From positions 1-61,082 of the forward strand of contig JASJDM010000053.1 of assembly GCA_030065125.1 (NCBI GenBank): DNA of 61,082 bases. The letters are read 5' to 3'. Below the pieces are notes generated by a model, which did not search any database, was not told the DNA's origin, and saw only the letters and a list, made by a program, of their open reading frames with translations. The position numbers were made by a program, and so were the translations under genes. This stretch comes from Lysobacterales bacterium. GTDB lineage: Bacteria > Pseudomonadota > Gammaproteobacteria > Xanthomonadales > SZUA-38. Shown here in pieces: positions 34,000-43,376 of the stretch (positions within the stretch are counted from its first letter, which is position 1; the number at the start of each line of letters is the position of its first letter).

Positions 34000-34913
34000 G
34001 ACTGCCTCCCCTTCGCCGCGATGTCAGCCACTGCCGCATCGTAGTGGTGATCGATGTAGTACTCGGCAATCTCGCGGCCGGTGGTGACCCAGACATCCGG
34101 GTGACCGGTGATGTATTCCAACGCTTCCTCGAAAGCCCTGAGCCGATGGGGATGGCTGACCTGGTAACCATGCAGCGGAATGCACATGACGACGCCGTTA
34201 TCGGCACCTTCGGCGTAAAGGCGGTCGAAGTTGGCCTTGATCATGTCGCCGTAGCGCCGCGGTTCGATCCTGTTGACGACGTATACGATGGTGTCGTTCA
34301 TTTCGAGGGAGTAGGGCACCGAAACGAATTTGCTGCCCGACCGGACCTGTACCGGGGTCGGCTGGTCGTCGTGAAACAGGTCGCAGGTGTAGATTCCGCC
34401 GGCTTCTGCAAACAGGTCCATGGTGACTTCGGTATGGGTCAGGGCGGGCGCAAGGTATCCGGCACACTTCTGGCCGGTGTGCTTGAGGATGGTTTCCACC
34501 GCGTCCTCGATCATGGCTTTCTCCTGGGCTTCATCCATGCCGTAGGTGTAGCGCGTGTTATAGATGCCGTGGCTGAAAAATTCCCAGTCACGCTCCTTAC
34601 ACATGGCGATGATCTCGGGGTGGTGCTCGCACAGGGCGGTCGACAGCGATATGGATCCACGAACGCCATACTTGTCCAGCAGCCGCATCAGCCGCATGTG
34701 GCCGACCCGGTTGCCGTAATCGCGGGTGGCGTAACCGCTGACGTCCGGCACCGGCTTGGGCCAGGCCTTGCGGTGCGGGTTCACCGCCGGATCCAGTTCG
34801 TAGAACTCGATGTTGGGCGCGACCCAGAATGCGACCCGGGCACCGTTCGGCCAGGTGATTTCAGGGCGGTTTTCGTAAGGCCAGTAGTCGTAGAGGCCCG
34901 GGTCTTCCTTCAT
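33996..34913 (-). CDS. Polysaccharide-deacetylase-family hydrolase, PuuE/allantoinase-like (first copy)
   Basis: This 305-residue paralogue of the next gene has the same fold (YGNRVGHMRLMRLLDKYG, DWEFFSHGIYNTRYTYG, CIPLHGYQVSHPHR). ATG 34913 has GGAG nine bases upstream; a longer GTG-started frame only overlaps the neighbour. Two adjacent homologues may form a heteromeric enzyme or act in successive steps. It sits between the isochorismatase-like gene and its twin. Confidence 0.8.
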   Translation of the reverse strand: MKEDPGLYDYWPYENRPEITWPNGARVAFWVAPNIEFYELDPAVNPHRKAWPKPVPDVSGYATRDYGNRVGHMRLMRLLDKYGVRGSISLSTALCEHHPEIIAMCKERDWEFFSHGIYNTRYTYGMDEAQEKAMIEDAVETILKHTGQKCAGYLAPALTHTEVTMDLFAEAGGIYTCDLFHDDQPTPVQVRSGSKFVSVPYSLEMNDTIVYVVNRIEPRRYGDMIKANFDRLYAEGADNGVVMCIPLHGYQVSHPHRLRAFEEALEYITGHPDVWVTTGREIAEYYIDHHYDAAVADIAAKGRQS

Positions 34914-34936
34914 CGCATCAAACTCCGTGGGCCGGC

Positions 34937-35650
34937 TTAGAATTCGCAACCGCGCGCTGTGCGAATCGGTTGGCAGCCCGGATGATTGGACAGCCACTCC
35001 TTGACGGTTTGCACCGGTTCGACGTCAGCATACTTCAGCATCATGTCGCACAGATTGGCGAAATGCGGGATCTCGTGCTTATCCGCCACGCACTCTTCCG
35101 GGATGATGGTGCGATACCCGGTGGACAGTGATGCGACACAGGAGGCGCGGATACAGCCCGATGTGCTGCCCCCGGTCAGGATCACCGTATCCACCTTGTG
35201 CCAGACCAGCAGCGAAGGAATCAGCGTATCGTGGAATACGCTGGCCATGCGCTTGTTGATCACCGCGTCACGGGATCTGTCGATGTCCAGCCGCGGATCG
35301 AGCTCAGCTCGCTCGTCACCCTCCTTGATATTCTGGAGTGAGTCCGGTGAGTTGGTCCGGGTACCCCACGCGCCGGCGTCGTCGGCGTTGTCCATGTAAG
35401 CGACGTAGGTCCAGATCACCGGCATGTTCCTGGCGCGCGCCAGGGCCGAAAGCTCGTTGATATAGTCGATCTGGCCAGGATCGGTCTGGTAAGCAGTCTT
35501 GAAGGTATCGATATCGGTGTAGGCCCGCTGCAGGTCGATGTTGATGAGTGCCGCTTTTTCTCCAAATCCGAATTTCGCGCGGTTTGGATTGGCTTTGACC
35601 TGTTCCCAGTATTGACGGGGAGTCAGATCTGAAGTTTCCATGACGGGCAT
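34937..35650 (-). CDS. Isochorismatase-like cysteine amidohydrolase (N-carbamoylsarcosine amidase type)
   Basis: This 237-residue cysteine hydrolase has the Asp-Lys-Cys triad of the superfamily: Asp in LINIDLQRAYTD, Lys in AVINKRMASVF and Cys in GGSTSGCIRASC. Relatives hydrolyse N-carbamoyl amines, ureidoacrylate or nicotinamide. The longer frame extending to 36316 is the antisense shadow of the thioesterase gene. I use ATG 35650 with AAGG nine bases upstream. It is first in an operon with two allantoinase-like enzymes, which together suggest breakdown of a ureide or cyclic amide. Confidence 0.85.
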   Translation of the reverse strand: MPVMETSDLTPRQYWEQVKANPNRAKFGFGEKAALINIDLQRAYTDIDTFKTAYQTDPGQIDYINELSALARARNMPVIWTYVAYMDNADDAGAWGTRTNSPDSLQNIKEGDERAELDPRLDIDRSRDAVINKRMASVFHDTLIPSLLVWHKVDTVILTGGSTSGCIRASCVASLSTGYRTIIPEECVADKHEIPHFANLCDMMLKYADVEPVQTVKEWLSNHPGCQPIRTARGCEF

Positions 35651-35771
35651 GATTTTTACCTTGGATGACTTGGACACAGTTGCAGGCAACTGTACCGAAA
35701 AGGCCGGGCCCGGGTAACCGATGAAAACCGGGGGGGACTTCATGCCACCGGGAAGCGGAACGTGAGATAAG

Positions 35772-36578
35772 ATGTCAGCTGTGGAAATCATGCAGTTTGA
35801 CGAGATCATGGCGGCCGCCGCTGAACGCCAGGAAGTGGTCGTGCCCGATTCATGGGCCCAGGGCCGAACGGTGTATGGCGGTCTGTCCGCGGGCCTGCTG
35901 TGTGAGGCGGCGTCGAAGGGGGTGGATTCGGATCGCCGCCTGCGATCCCTGAAAGTGAATTTCCTGAGGCCGCTGGAGACCGAAAAGCCATTCCGGGTCG
36001 AGGTGGAGGAAATATCCGCCGGGCGAACGGTGGTGGTGCGTTCTGCGCAGATCATCCAGGATGGCGCTGCCCATGTGATAGCACAGGCCAGTTTTGTCAC
36101 CCGGCTGGACAGCCAGGTGCACATCGAAACATTCCGGCCGCCGACGCTGAAACCCTGGAATGCAGAGGGCGCATTGAGAATGCGCGGTCCTGGTTTCCCT
36201 GCCTTCACCCGGTTCATAGACTTCCATACGACCACGAAGGGCCTGCCGTTCCAGGGTGTTGAAGTCCCGGAAATTGGGGGGTGGATGCGCTTCGAAACAG
36301 CACCCGAGACCATCACGAAGTCTCACCTGGTCTGCCTGATCGACGCGTGGCCGCCCGCCGCGGTTCCCTGTTTCGGCCAGCTGGTTCCCCTGTCGACCAT
36401 CAACTGGGGAATCCACTTCGCAGAACCCCTCGATGGGGTGCGTGGCGATGATTTCCTGGGCTACCTGGCCCGGGTGAACTTTTTCAAAGACGGCTACGGT
36501 TCGTCCACGGCCGACATCTGGGCACCGGATGGCCGCCTCCTCGCCAAGAGTTACCAGACCTTTGTAATCTATGGGTAA
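35772..36578 (+). CDS. Acyl-CoA thioesterase-like protein (double hotdog)
   Basis: This 268-residue protein has a TesB-like N-terminal hotdog segment (VVVPDSWAQGRTVYGGLSAG, then LRSLKVNFLRPLE) and a second hotdog in which GDDFLGYLARVNFFKDGYGS and a late AKSYQTFVIYG match the family end. It probably hydrolyses acyl-CoA esters in the cytoplasm. It is divergent from the amidohydrolase operon, with 121 bases between starts, so the two may share control. Confidence 0.82.
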   Translation: MSAVEIMQFDEIMAAAAERQEVVVPDSWAQGRTVYGGLSAGLLCEAASKGVDSDRRLRSLKVNFLRPLETEKPFRVEVEEISAGRTVVVRSAQIIQDGAAHVIAQASFVTRLDSQVHIETFRPPTLKPWNAEGALRMRGPGFPAFTRFIDFHTTTKGLPFQGVEVPEIGGWMRFETAPETITKSHLVCLIDAWPPAAVPCFGQLVPLSTINWGIHFAEPLDGVRGDDFLGYLARVNFFKDGYGSSTADIWAPDGRLLAKSYQTFVIYG

Positions 36579-36626
36579 CGCCTTGTCGTTTCGCGGCTGG
36601 AAGGTGACGACCGAATCTCAGGCGTT

Positions 36627-37463
36627 TCAATTCGCGAGGAGCCGAATGTCCAGGATCTTCGCTTTGTAAAACGGAAAGTACCTGTCCGTACCGAAGTGGT
36701 TTCCACCCTCCACGGAGGTCGGGAGCGTGTAGCCACCGAATCGGCGAAAGTCGTCGAGATACCCGCCAAAAGGCTGTAGTTTGTAGACACCTTCTGGATT
36801 CTCGTTACTCCAGCGTGAAATAACGACATGGGTTGGCTGTCCGTCTTGCGTCACCGTCACGTCGACGTTCTGCTCAAAATCACCGTTTGAGACAACGGCC
36901 CTTGCCGTGTTTTCGTCTATTGCCTCCCAGCGGACGTTATCACCCGGCAGCAGCATGGCGGGTGTCCAGAAAGCCCCCTCGGCCACAACGCGGCCAAAGG
37001 CAGAACGGTGATGGTCTGCGCTTTCAGCCACTCGCACCACCGGTATGAGACCGAACAGCCAGAATCTTGTCCAGGATGAGGCACTGGTCGCACCATCGGA
37101 CCCGCTGATCGCACCTGTTTGGACGCGCCAGACCAGCCCGTGGGGTGGGGCAAGAATCTGTTGGGCCGTCATCGGTGAATACTCGGGGTCGGTGAGCGAC
37201 CCCAGCCCCAATTCACCGGTCATGTCCAGCTCAACCGCCGAAACAATTGGTGAGCCGGGGGCAATGCTGAAGCTGAAATACCTTCGGGCTGGTTCCGGCA
37301 GGTCAACAGTCAAACTTGGATCATAAACTCCTGAATGTTTGCTCGCCTGTCTGGTGAGGTCCCGCCAGGTTGCCTCATCATTTCGAACGTCCATCCACCG
37401 TAACCCTGCCAGGCCGGCTACGACAAAAAAAAGGATTGTGGCTCCAATCCAGAGATACGTCAT
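36627..37463 (-). CDS. DUF6544-type membrane-anchored protein of unknown function
   Basis: This 278-residue protein has an N-terminal membrane anchor (LWIGATILFFVVAGLAGL). It is followed by a soluble domain with LPEPARRYFSFSIAPGSP and RFGGYTLPTSVEGGNHFGTD near the end, typical of the DUF6544 family. No catalytic role is known. The frame is open further upstream, but the anchor directly follows ATG 37463. The encoding DNA is slightly less GC-rich than dapB next door. It is convergent with the thioesterase gene. Confidence 0.72.
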   Translation of the reverse strand: MTYLWIGATILFFVVAGLAGLRWMDVRNDEATWRDLTRQASKHSGVYDPSLTVDLPEPARRYFSFSIAPGSPIVSAVELDMTGELGLGSLTDPEYSPMTAQQILAPPHGLVWRVQTGAISGSDGATSASSWTRFWLFGLIPVVRVAESADHHRSAFGRVVAEGAFWTPAMLLPGDNVRWEAIDENTARAVVSNGDFEQNVDVTVTQDGQPTHVVISRWSNENPEGVYKLQPFGGYLDDFRRFGGYTLPTSVEGGNHFGTDRYFPFYKAKILDIRLLAN

Positions 37464-37604
37464 TCCCAGTTGTTCCGTGTCGAAATAAGCAATCGACTCT
37501 CTGAGGGACACTGCGTTCCGTTTGCCTCCAGTCAATGTAGCACAGCGCCATATCCTCGCGGCCTCCGCTTCGTTCCCAGGTCGAATCTGACTACACTGTC
37601 TCCC

Positions 37605-38396
37605 ATGAAAACACCACTCAATATCGCAGTGCTGGGTGCATCGGGCCGGATGGGCCTGGCGCTGATCCGCAATATCAACTCGGCTGACCATTTGAGCCTG
37701 GCGGCGGCGCTGGTGCGGCGGGACAGTGATGATCTCGGCCGGGATGTGGGTGAGCTGGCGGGCATCGGCACGCTGGGCGTTGCCGCGTCCGCAGAGCTTT
37801 CAGCGGCGGAGGTTCTGATCGATTTTTCTACGCCGGCCACCACCGCCGAATGGGCGGCGCGCTGTGCCGACCAGGGCGTTGCCATGCTCAGCGGGACTAC
37901 CGGGCTGGCCCCGGAGCACCATGCGGCGCTGGCATCCGCCGCCGGCTCGGTACCGGTGCTGTGGGCGCCCAACACCAGCCGGGGCGTGGCCGTGCTGTCG
38001 CGACTGGTCGAACTGGCCGGTCAATCCCTGGGCATGGACGCCGACGTGGAAATCGCCGAGGCGCACCATCGCTACAAGAAAGATTCGCCTTCGGGTACCG
38101 CACTGGCCCTGGGCGAACGGGTGGCCCGGGCCCGTGGCCAGTCGTTCTCCGAAGTCGTCAACGCCCAGCGCTCCGGTCCCGATGCGGCACGCCAGCCCGG
38201 CGAGATCGGCATCTCCGCGATCCGTGCAGGCGATATCGTCGGCGAACACACCGTCACCTTCGGCCTGGACGGCGAGCGCATCGAAATCACCCACAGGGCC
38301 GCCAGCCGCGACGCTTTCGTCAACGGTGCCCTGCATGCGGCGGCCTGGTTGGCCAGACAGCCCCCGGGCCTGTACGCCTTTTCGGATTCATTGTGA
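37605..38396 (+). CDS. dapB: DapB, 4-hydroxy-tetrahydrodipicolinate reductase
   Basis: DapB performs the NAD(P)H-dependent reduction step of lysine and diaminopimelate biosynthesis. The 263-residue product begins MKTPLNIAVLGASGRMG (nucleotide-binding loop) and contains AEAHHRYKKDSPSGTAL, the catalytic His/Lys signature, and EIGISAIRAGDIVGEHTV. The longer upstream frame lacks similarity. The dapB-carA-carB order is conserved in gammaproteobacteria. Its stop codon lies inside the first unit of a tandem repeat. Confidence 0.97.
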   Translation: MKTPLNIAVLGASGRMGLALIRNINSADHLSLAAALVRRDSDDLGRDVGELAGIGTLGVAASAELSAAEVLIDFSTPATTAEWAARCADQGVAMLSGTTGLAPEHHAALASAAGSVPVLWAPNTSRGVAVLSRLVELAGQSLGMDADVEIAEAHHRYKKDSPSGTALALGERVARARGQSFSEVVNAQRSGPDAARQPGEIGISAIRAGDIVGEHTVTFGLDGERIEITHRAASRDAFVNGALHAAAWLARQPPGLYAFSDSL

Positions 38397-38705
38397 ATCC
38401 GCAAGACGGGCCGTCCTGGCCCGCTCGCGGGCGCTACGCAAAAACGCGGTTTTGCTTCGCTTACGGCCTTCGGCCGTTGGCACATCCCTGTGCCAAAGGG
38501 TTGTGAATCCGCAAGACGGGCCGTCCTGGCCCGCTCGCGGACGCTACGCAAAAACGCGGTTTTGCTTCGCTTACGGCCTTCGGCCGTTGGCGGATAAGTA
38601 ATCCGCAAGACGGGTCGTCCTGACCCGCTCGCGGTCGCAAATCGAAAACGCGGTTTCCGATTCGCTCACGGCCTGCGGCCGGCGGCACATCCATGTGCCG
38701 CGTGT
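38394..38705 (+). repeat. Hairpin-rich tandem repeat, three units, between dapB and carA
   Basis: Units start near 38396, 38506 and 38600 (periods 110 and 94 bases). The first two are almost identical; the third is diverged. Each carries a series of small inverted repeats: GGGCC..GGCCC, CAAAA..TTTTG, ACGGCC-TTC-GGCCGT and GGCACA..TGTGCC. The first unit begins at the dapB stop codon. A diverged copy of the same family follows soxB at the left end of the window. The antisense frames through this repeat are not genes. A role in 3' mRNA protection or termination is possible. Confidence 0.8.
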
Positions 38706-38919
38706 GTGTTCCGCGTCGCTTTGTTCACAGTGATGGGGTGGCTTCGTTCAACGGCCGGCGCGAGCGAGTGTAAGCAACCGTCGGCAACACAGTGGGGCGC
38801 CCCCAGGCCCAGGTGTCGCCCACTTCGGACGCCTCGTCTTGGGAAAAGGCAACTCCCGTCTTGCGGATGATTAACATAGACAGAATTCCCTCTGCGGCGT
38901 AGAATTCCGCCTCAATTCG

Positions 38920-38944
38920 AACGGGGGCATCCGCTCCCGTTTTG
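38920..38944 (+). promoter_or_regulatory. Hairpin in the carA leader
   Basis: A stem AACGGG/CCCGTT with a 10-base loop is followed by TTTG, about 50 bases before the carA start. It might be a weak attenuator in the carAB leader, but the T-tract is short and no leader peptide is evident. The rest of 38706-38995 shows nothing else that I can name. Confidence 0.3.
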
Positions 38945-38995
38945 TGCATCCGCGGGGGCTGACAGACCTCGCAGGTCTCAGGAAAAAGTACATAC

Positions 38996-40141
38996 GTGAC
39001 TGAACAAGCAATATTGGCCCTGGAAGACGGGACGATCTTTCGGGGGCAGAGTATTGGTGCGGCCGGGCGGGCCGTGGGTGAGGTGGTTTTCAACACGGCC
39101 ATGTCGGGCTATCAGGAGATTCTGACCGACCCATCCTACGCCCGGCAGATGGTCACCTTGACCTATCCCCACATTGGAAATACCGGTTGCAACGCCGTGG
39201 ACGAGGAAAGCGCCCGACCCATGGCCGAGGGCCTGATCATCCGTGACCTGCCGCTGCGGGTCAGCAGCTGGCGGTCCGAGTCCAGCTTGAGTGACTACCT
39301 GCAATCTGCCGGGGTGGTGGGTATTGCCGATATCGATACCCGAAAACTGACCCGGCTGCTGCGCACCAGCGGTGCCCAGAACGGCTGCATCGTCGCCGGG
39401 CCTGACGCCGACGGCGCTGAGGCTGCGGCCCTGGCTGCGGCCCGGGAATTTCCGGGTTTGCAGGGGATGGACCTCGCCCAGGTAGTGACCACGGACGATT
39501 CATATGCCTGGGAACAGGGCAGCTACGATCTGGACGACACCGGGTTCGGCCAGTCAACCGGCCAGTTCCACGTGGTGGCCTTCGATTACGGGATCAAGCG
39601 CAACATCCTGCGCATGCTGTGCGACCGGGGATGCCGCGTCACGGTGCTTCCGGCCCGGGCCAGCAGCGAAGACGCACTGGCGCTGAAGCCTGACGGGGTA
39701 TTCCTGTCCAATGGCCCCGGCGATCCGGAGCCCTGTGACTACGCCATCAAGGCCATTTCCGAGATCCTGCAGCAGCAGGTGCCGGTGTTCGGTATCTGCC
39801 TGGGCCACCAGCTGCTCAGCCTGGCCTGCGGCGCGGCCACCGTGAAGATGAAATTCGGTCATCACGGTGCCAACCACCCAGTGCAGGACCTGGCCACCGG
39901 CCAGGTCGTGATCACCAGCCAGAACCACGGGTTTGCCGTCGACGAGGACTCGCTGCCCGAGGAACTGGAGGCCACCCACCGCTCTTTGTTCGACGGCTCA
40001 CTGCAGGGGGTGAGACACCGCAAGCTGCCGGCCTTTGGCTTCCAGGGGCACCCCGAAGCCAGCCCGGGTCCCCACGATATCGGTTACCTGTTTGACCAGT
40101 TCGTGACCGCCATGTCGGGCGGCCAGGAGGCGGGGGACTAG
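38996..40141 (+). CDS. carA: CarA, carbamoyl-phosphate synthase small subunit
   Basis: CarA is the glutamine amidotransferase subunit that feeds ammonia to CarB for arginine and pyrimidine synthesis. The 381-residue product starts at GTG. It has the N-terminal MSGYQEILTDPSY region and a class I glutaminase with nucleophile Cys in FGICLGHQLL and His-x-Glu in FQGHPEAS. The stop is four bases from carB. Confidence 0.97.
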   Translation: MTEQAILALEDGTIFRGQSIGAAGRAVGEVVFNTAMSGYQEILTDPSYARQMVTLTYPHIGNTGCNAVDEESARPMAEGLIIRDLPLRVSSWRSESSLSDYLQSAGVVGIADIDTRKLTRLLRTSGAQNGCIVAGPDADGAEAAALAAAREFPGLQGMDLAQVVTTDDSYAWEQGSYDLDDTGFGQSTGQFHVVAFDYGIKRNILRMLCDRGCRVTVLPARASSEDALALKPDGVFLSNGPGDPEPCDYAIKAISEILQQQVPVFGICLGHQLLSLACGAATVKMKFGHHGANHPVQDLATGQVVITSQNHGFAVDEDSLPEELEATHRSLFDGSLQGVRHRKLPAFGFQGHPEASPGPHDIGYLFDQFVTAMSGGQEAGD

Positions 40142-40145
40142 CGCC

Positions 40146-43100
40146 ATGCCAAAAAGAACCGATATCCAGAGTATCCTGCTGATTGGTGCCGGCCCCATTG
40201 TCATCGGCCAGGCCTGCGAATTCGATTATTCCGGCACCCAGGCCTGCAAGGCCCTGAAAGACGAAGGCTACCGGGTCATCCTGGTCAACTCGAACCCTGC
40301 CACCATCATGACGGACCCGGAAACCGCAGACGCTGTCTACGTGGAGCCGATCCACTGGGAGACCGTGACCCGGATCATCGAGCGGGAAAAACCTGACGCC
40401 CTGCTGCCCACCATGGGCGGCCAGACCGGCCTGAATTGCGCTCTGGACCTGGCCAGTCGCGGCATCCTGGAGAAGTACGGCGTCGAGTTGATTGGTGCAA
40501 CCCGGGAGGCCATTGACATGGCCGAAGACCGGGAGCAGTTCCGTGACGCCATGACCGACATCGGTCTGGACACGCCACGCTCCCAGGTGGCTCACGACGT
40601 GGAGCAGGCGCTGGAAATCCAGAAAGACATCGGCTTTCCCATTATCCTGCGGCCTTCGTTCACCATGGGCGGCAGCGGCGGCGGTATCGCCTACAACCGC
40701 GAAGAGTTCGTGGAAATCGTCGAGCGCGGGCTGGAGTTGTCGCCCACCACCGAGGTACTGCTGGAAGAGTCGGTATTGGGCTGGAAAGAATTCGAGATGG
40801 AGGTGGTGCGGGATTCCAAGGACAACTGCATCATCGTCTGTTCCATTGAAAACCTGGACCCCATGGGCGTGCACACCGGCGATTCCATCACCGTTGCGCC
40901 CTCCCAGACCCTGACGGACAAGGAATACCAGCGCATGCGCGATGCCTCCATCGCGGTGCTGCGCAAGATCGGTGTGGATACCGGCGGATCCAACGTCCAG
41001 TTCGCAGTCAATCCCGAAGACGGGCGCCTCATTGTGATCGAGATGAATCCGCGGGTGTCTCGTTCGTCCGCTCTGGCTTCCAAGGCCACCGGCTTTCCCA
41101 TTGCCAAGGTGGCCGCCAAGCTGGCCGTGGGATTCACCCTGGACGAGTTGAGCAACGAGATCACCGGGGGTGCCACCCCGGCATCCTTCGAACCTGCCAT
41201 CGACTACGTGGTGACCAAGATTCCACGGTTTGCCTTCGAGAAGTTTCCCAACGCGGAACCCCGGCTCACCACCCAGATGAAATCGGTAGGTGAGGCCATG
41301 GCCATCGGCCGGACCTTCCAGGAGTCACTGCAGAAAGCGGTACGCAGCCTGGAGACCGGGCGGGACGGGCTGGTGCCGGTGGTGCAGACCGGTGCCGACG
41401 AAAACACGCCGCCGCGAGACAGGATCAACGCCGAACTGCGCCAGCCGGGGCCGGACCGGCTGTACTACGTCGCTGATGCCTTCCGCCACGGTTACACCCT
41501 GGACGACGTGTTTGAGCACAGCGCCATCGACCCCTGGTTCCTGGCGCAACTGGAGGACCTGATCAGCCGCGAGCAGGCGCTGTCCGAGGGCGGCATCCAG
41601 TACCTGACCCGGGAGCGCATGTGGGACATGAAGCGCTGTGGCTTTTCAGACTCCCGGCTGGCCGCACTGGTGGGCACCGAGGAACAGTTTATTCGCCACC
41701 TGCGCCACGCCTTCGAGATCCGTCCGGTCTACAAGCGGGTGGACTCCTGCGCCGCCGAGTTCGAGGCCACCACGGCCTACCTGTATTCCACCTACGAGGA
41801 GGAGTGCGAGTCCCAACCCAGCGACCGCGACAAGATCATGGTGCTGGGTGGCGGCCCTAACCGCATTGGTCAGGGGATCGAGTTTGACTACTGCTGCGTG
41901 CACGCGGCCCTGGCACTGCGTGAAGACGGTTTCGAGACCATCATGGTCAACTGCAACCCGGAAACCGTCTCCACCGACTACGACACCTCCGACCGGCTGT
42001 ATTTCGAGCCGCTGACGCTGGAAGACGTGCTGGAGATCATCGATATCGAAAAGCCCAGGGGGGTGATCGTCCAGTACGGCGGGCAGACGCCACTGAAACT
42101 CGCCAGGGCCCTGGAAGCCGCCGGCGCGCCGATTATCGGCACTCAGCCCGATTCCATCGACCTGGCGGAGGACCGGGAGCGGTTCCAGCAGCTGCTCAAG
42201 GATCTGGGGCTGCGCCAGCCGCCCAATCGCACCGCGCGTCACCCGGAGGAAGCCATCGTGCTGGCCCGGGAGATCGGGTACCCCCTGGTGGTCCGCCCGT
42301 CCTATGTACTGGGCGGTCGGGCCATGGAGATTGTCTACGGCGAGTCCGATCTGAAGCGCTACATGGACGAGGCCGTCCGGGTGTCCAACGATTCCCCCGT
42401 GCTGCTGGACCGGTTCCTGGATCATGCCACCGAGGTGGACGTGGATGCCCTGTGCGACGGTGAGCGAGTGATGATCGGCGGCGTCATGGAGCACATCGAG
42501 GAAGCGGGCGTACATTCCGGCGATTCTTCCTGTTCCATTCCGGCGTTTTCCCTCAGCAACAAGCTCCAGGAGGAGCTGCGGGAGCAGGTCAGAAGCATGG
42601 CCAGGGCGCTGAATGTGGTCGGGCTGATGAACACCCAGTTCGCGATCCAGGCCGACACCATCTACGTGCTGGAAGTAAACCCCAGGGCCTCACGCACGGT
42701 GCCGTTTGTGTCCAAGGCCTGCGGTGTGCCTCTGGCCAAGGTTGCCGCCCGCTGCATGGCGGGTCAGACCCTGGACCAGCAGGGTATCGGCGACGAAATC
42801 GTGCCCGAATACTTCTCCGTCAAAGAGCCGGTTTTCCCGTTCCTGAAATTCCCCGGGGTTGACCCGCTGCTGGGTCCGGAAATGCGCTCGACCGGAGAGG
42901 TCATGGGTATTGGGCGGTCGTTTGGCTCCGCCTATGCCAAGTCCAAGGTCGCTGCCAGCGTGTCCATGCCGGTGGCCGGCAAGGCCTTTATCAGCGTTCG
43001 CGACGCCGACAAGCCGCGGGTATTGAACCTGGCCCGGCAGCTGGTTGAAAAAGGGTTCACCCTGGTGGCCACAAAGGGCACCTGGAAGGCGCTGGACGCT

Positions 43101-43376
43101 GCCGGCATTCCCTGCGAGCGGGTCAACAAGGTGATGGAAGGTCGGCCCCATGTGGTGGACCTCATCAAGAACGACGAGATCCAGTTCATCTGCAACACCA
43201 CCGAGGGCCGCCAGGCCATCCACGACTCGTTCTCCATTCGCCGTGAGGCCCTGAATCACAAGGTAAACTACTCCACCACGGTCACCGGCGCGCGGGCCAC
43301 ACTGCACGCCATGGACTACCTGGAAAAGATGAACGTCAACCCGCTGCGGGAACTGCACGAGGAACTGAATCAATGA
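40146..43376 (+). CDS. carB: CarB, carbamoyl-phosphate synthase large subunit
   Basis: CarB makes carbamoyl phosphate from ammonia, bicarbonate and two ATP. The 1076-residue product shows the two homologous ATP-grasp halves (SILLIGAGPIVIGQACEFDY at the start; MVLGGGPNRIGQGIEFDYC near residue 560) and a C-terminal MGS-like allosteric domain (from about residue 940). It is co-transcribed with carA, and its stop overlaps greA by four bases. Confidence 0.98.
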   Translation: MPKRTDIQSILLIGAGPIVIGQACEFDYSGTQACKALKDEGYRVILVNSNPATIMTDPETADAVYVEPIHWETVTRIIEREKPDALLPTMGGQTGLNCALDLASRGILEKYGVELIGATREAIDMAEDREQFRDAMTDIGLDTPRSQVAHDVEQALEIQKDIGFPIILRPSFTMGGSGGGIAYNREEFVEIVERGLELSPTTEVLLEESVLGWKEFEMEVVRDSKDNCIIVCSIENLDPMGVHTGDSITVAPSQTLTDKEYQRMRDASIAVLRKIGVDTGGSNVQFAVNPEDGRLIVIEMNPRVSRSSALASKATGFPIAKVAAKLAVGFTLDELSNEITGGATPASFEPAIDYVVTKIPRFAFEKFPNAEPRLTTQMKSVGEAMAIGRTFQESLQKAVRSLETGRDGLVPVVQTGADENTPPRDRINAELRQPGPDRLYYVADAFRHGYTLDDVFEHSAIDPWFLAQLEDLISREQALSEGGIQYLTRERMWDMKRCGFSDSRLAALVGTEEQFIRHLRHAFEIRPVYKRVDSCAAEFEATTAYLYSTYEEECESQPSDRDKIMVLGGGPNRIGQGIEFDYCCVHAALALREDGFETIMVNCNPETVSTDYDTSDRLYFEPLTLEDVLEIIDIEKPRGVIVQYGGQTPLKLARALEAAGAPIIGTQPDSIDLAEDRERFQQLLKDLGLRQPPNRTARHPEEAIVLAREIGYPLVVRPSYVLGGRAMEIVYGESDLKRYMDEAVRVSNDSPVLLDRFLDHATEVDVDALCDGERVMIGGVMEHIEEAGVHSGDSSCSIPAFSLSNKLQEELREQVRSMARALNVVGLMNTQFAIQADTIYVLEVNPRASRTVPFVSKACGVPLAKVAARCMAGQTLDQQGIGDEIVPEYFSVKEPVFPFLKFPGVDPLLGPEMRSTGEVMGIGRSFGSAYAKSKVAASVSMPVAGKAFISVRDADKPRVLNLARQLVEKGFTLVATKGTWKALDAAGIPCERVNKVMEGRPHVVDLIKNDEIQFICNTTEGRQAIHDSFSIRREALNHKVNYSTTVTGARATLHAMDYLEKMNVNPLRELHEELNQ

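Noticed and set aside
35651..36316. N-terminal extension of the cysteine amidohydrolase frame
   Set aside because: The extra residues are the antisense shadow of the thioesterase gene; a good start with a ribosome site exists at 35650.
38072..38694. Long antisense and sense frames through the dapB-carA repeat region
   Set aside because: They arise from tandem repeat units with strong composition bias and are internally repetitive. No start signal or family similarity is visible.
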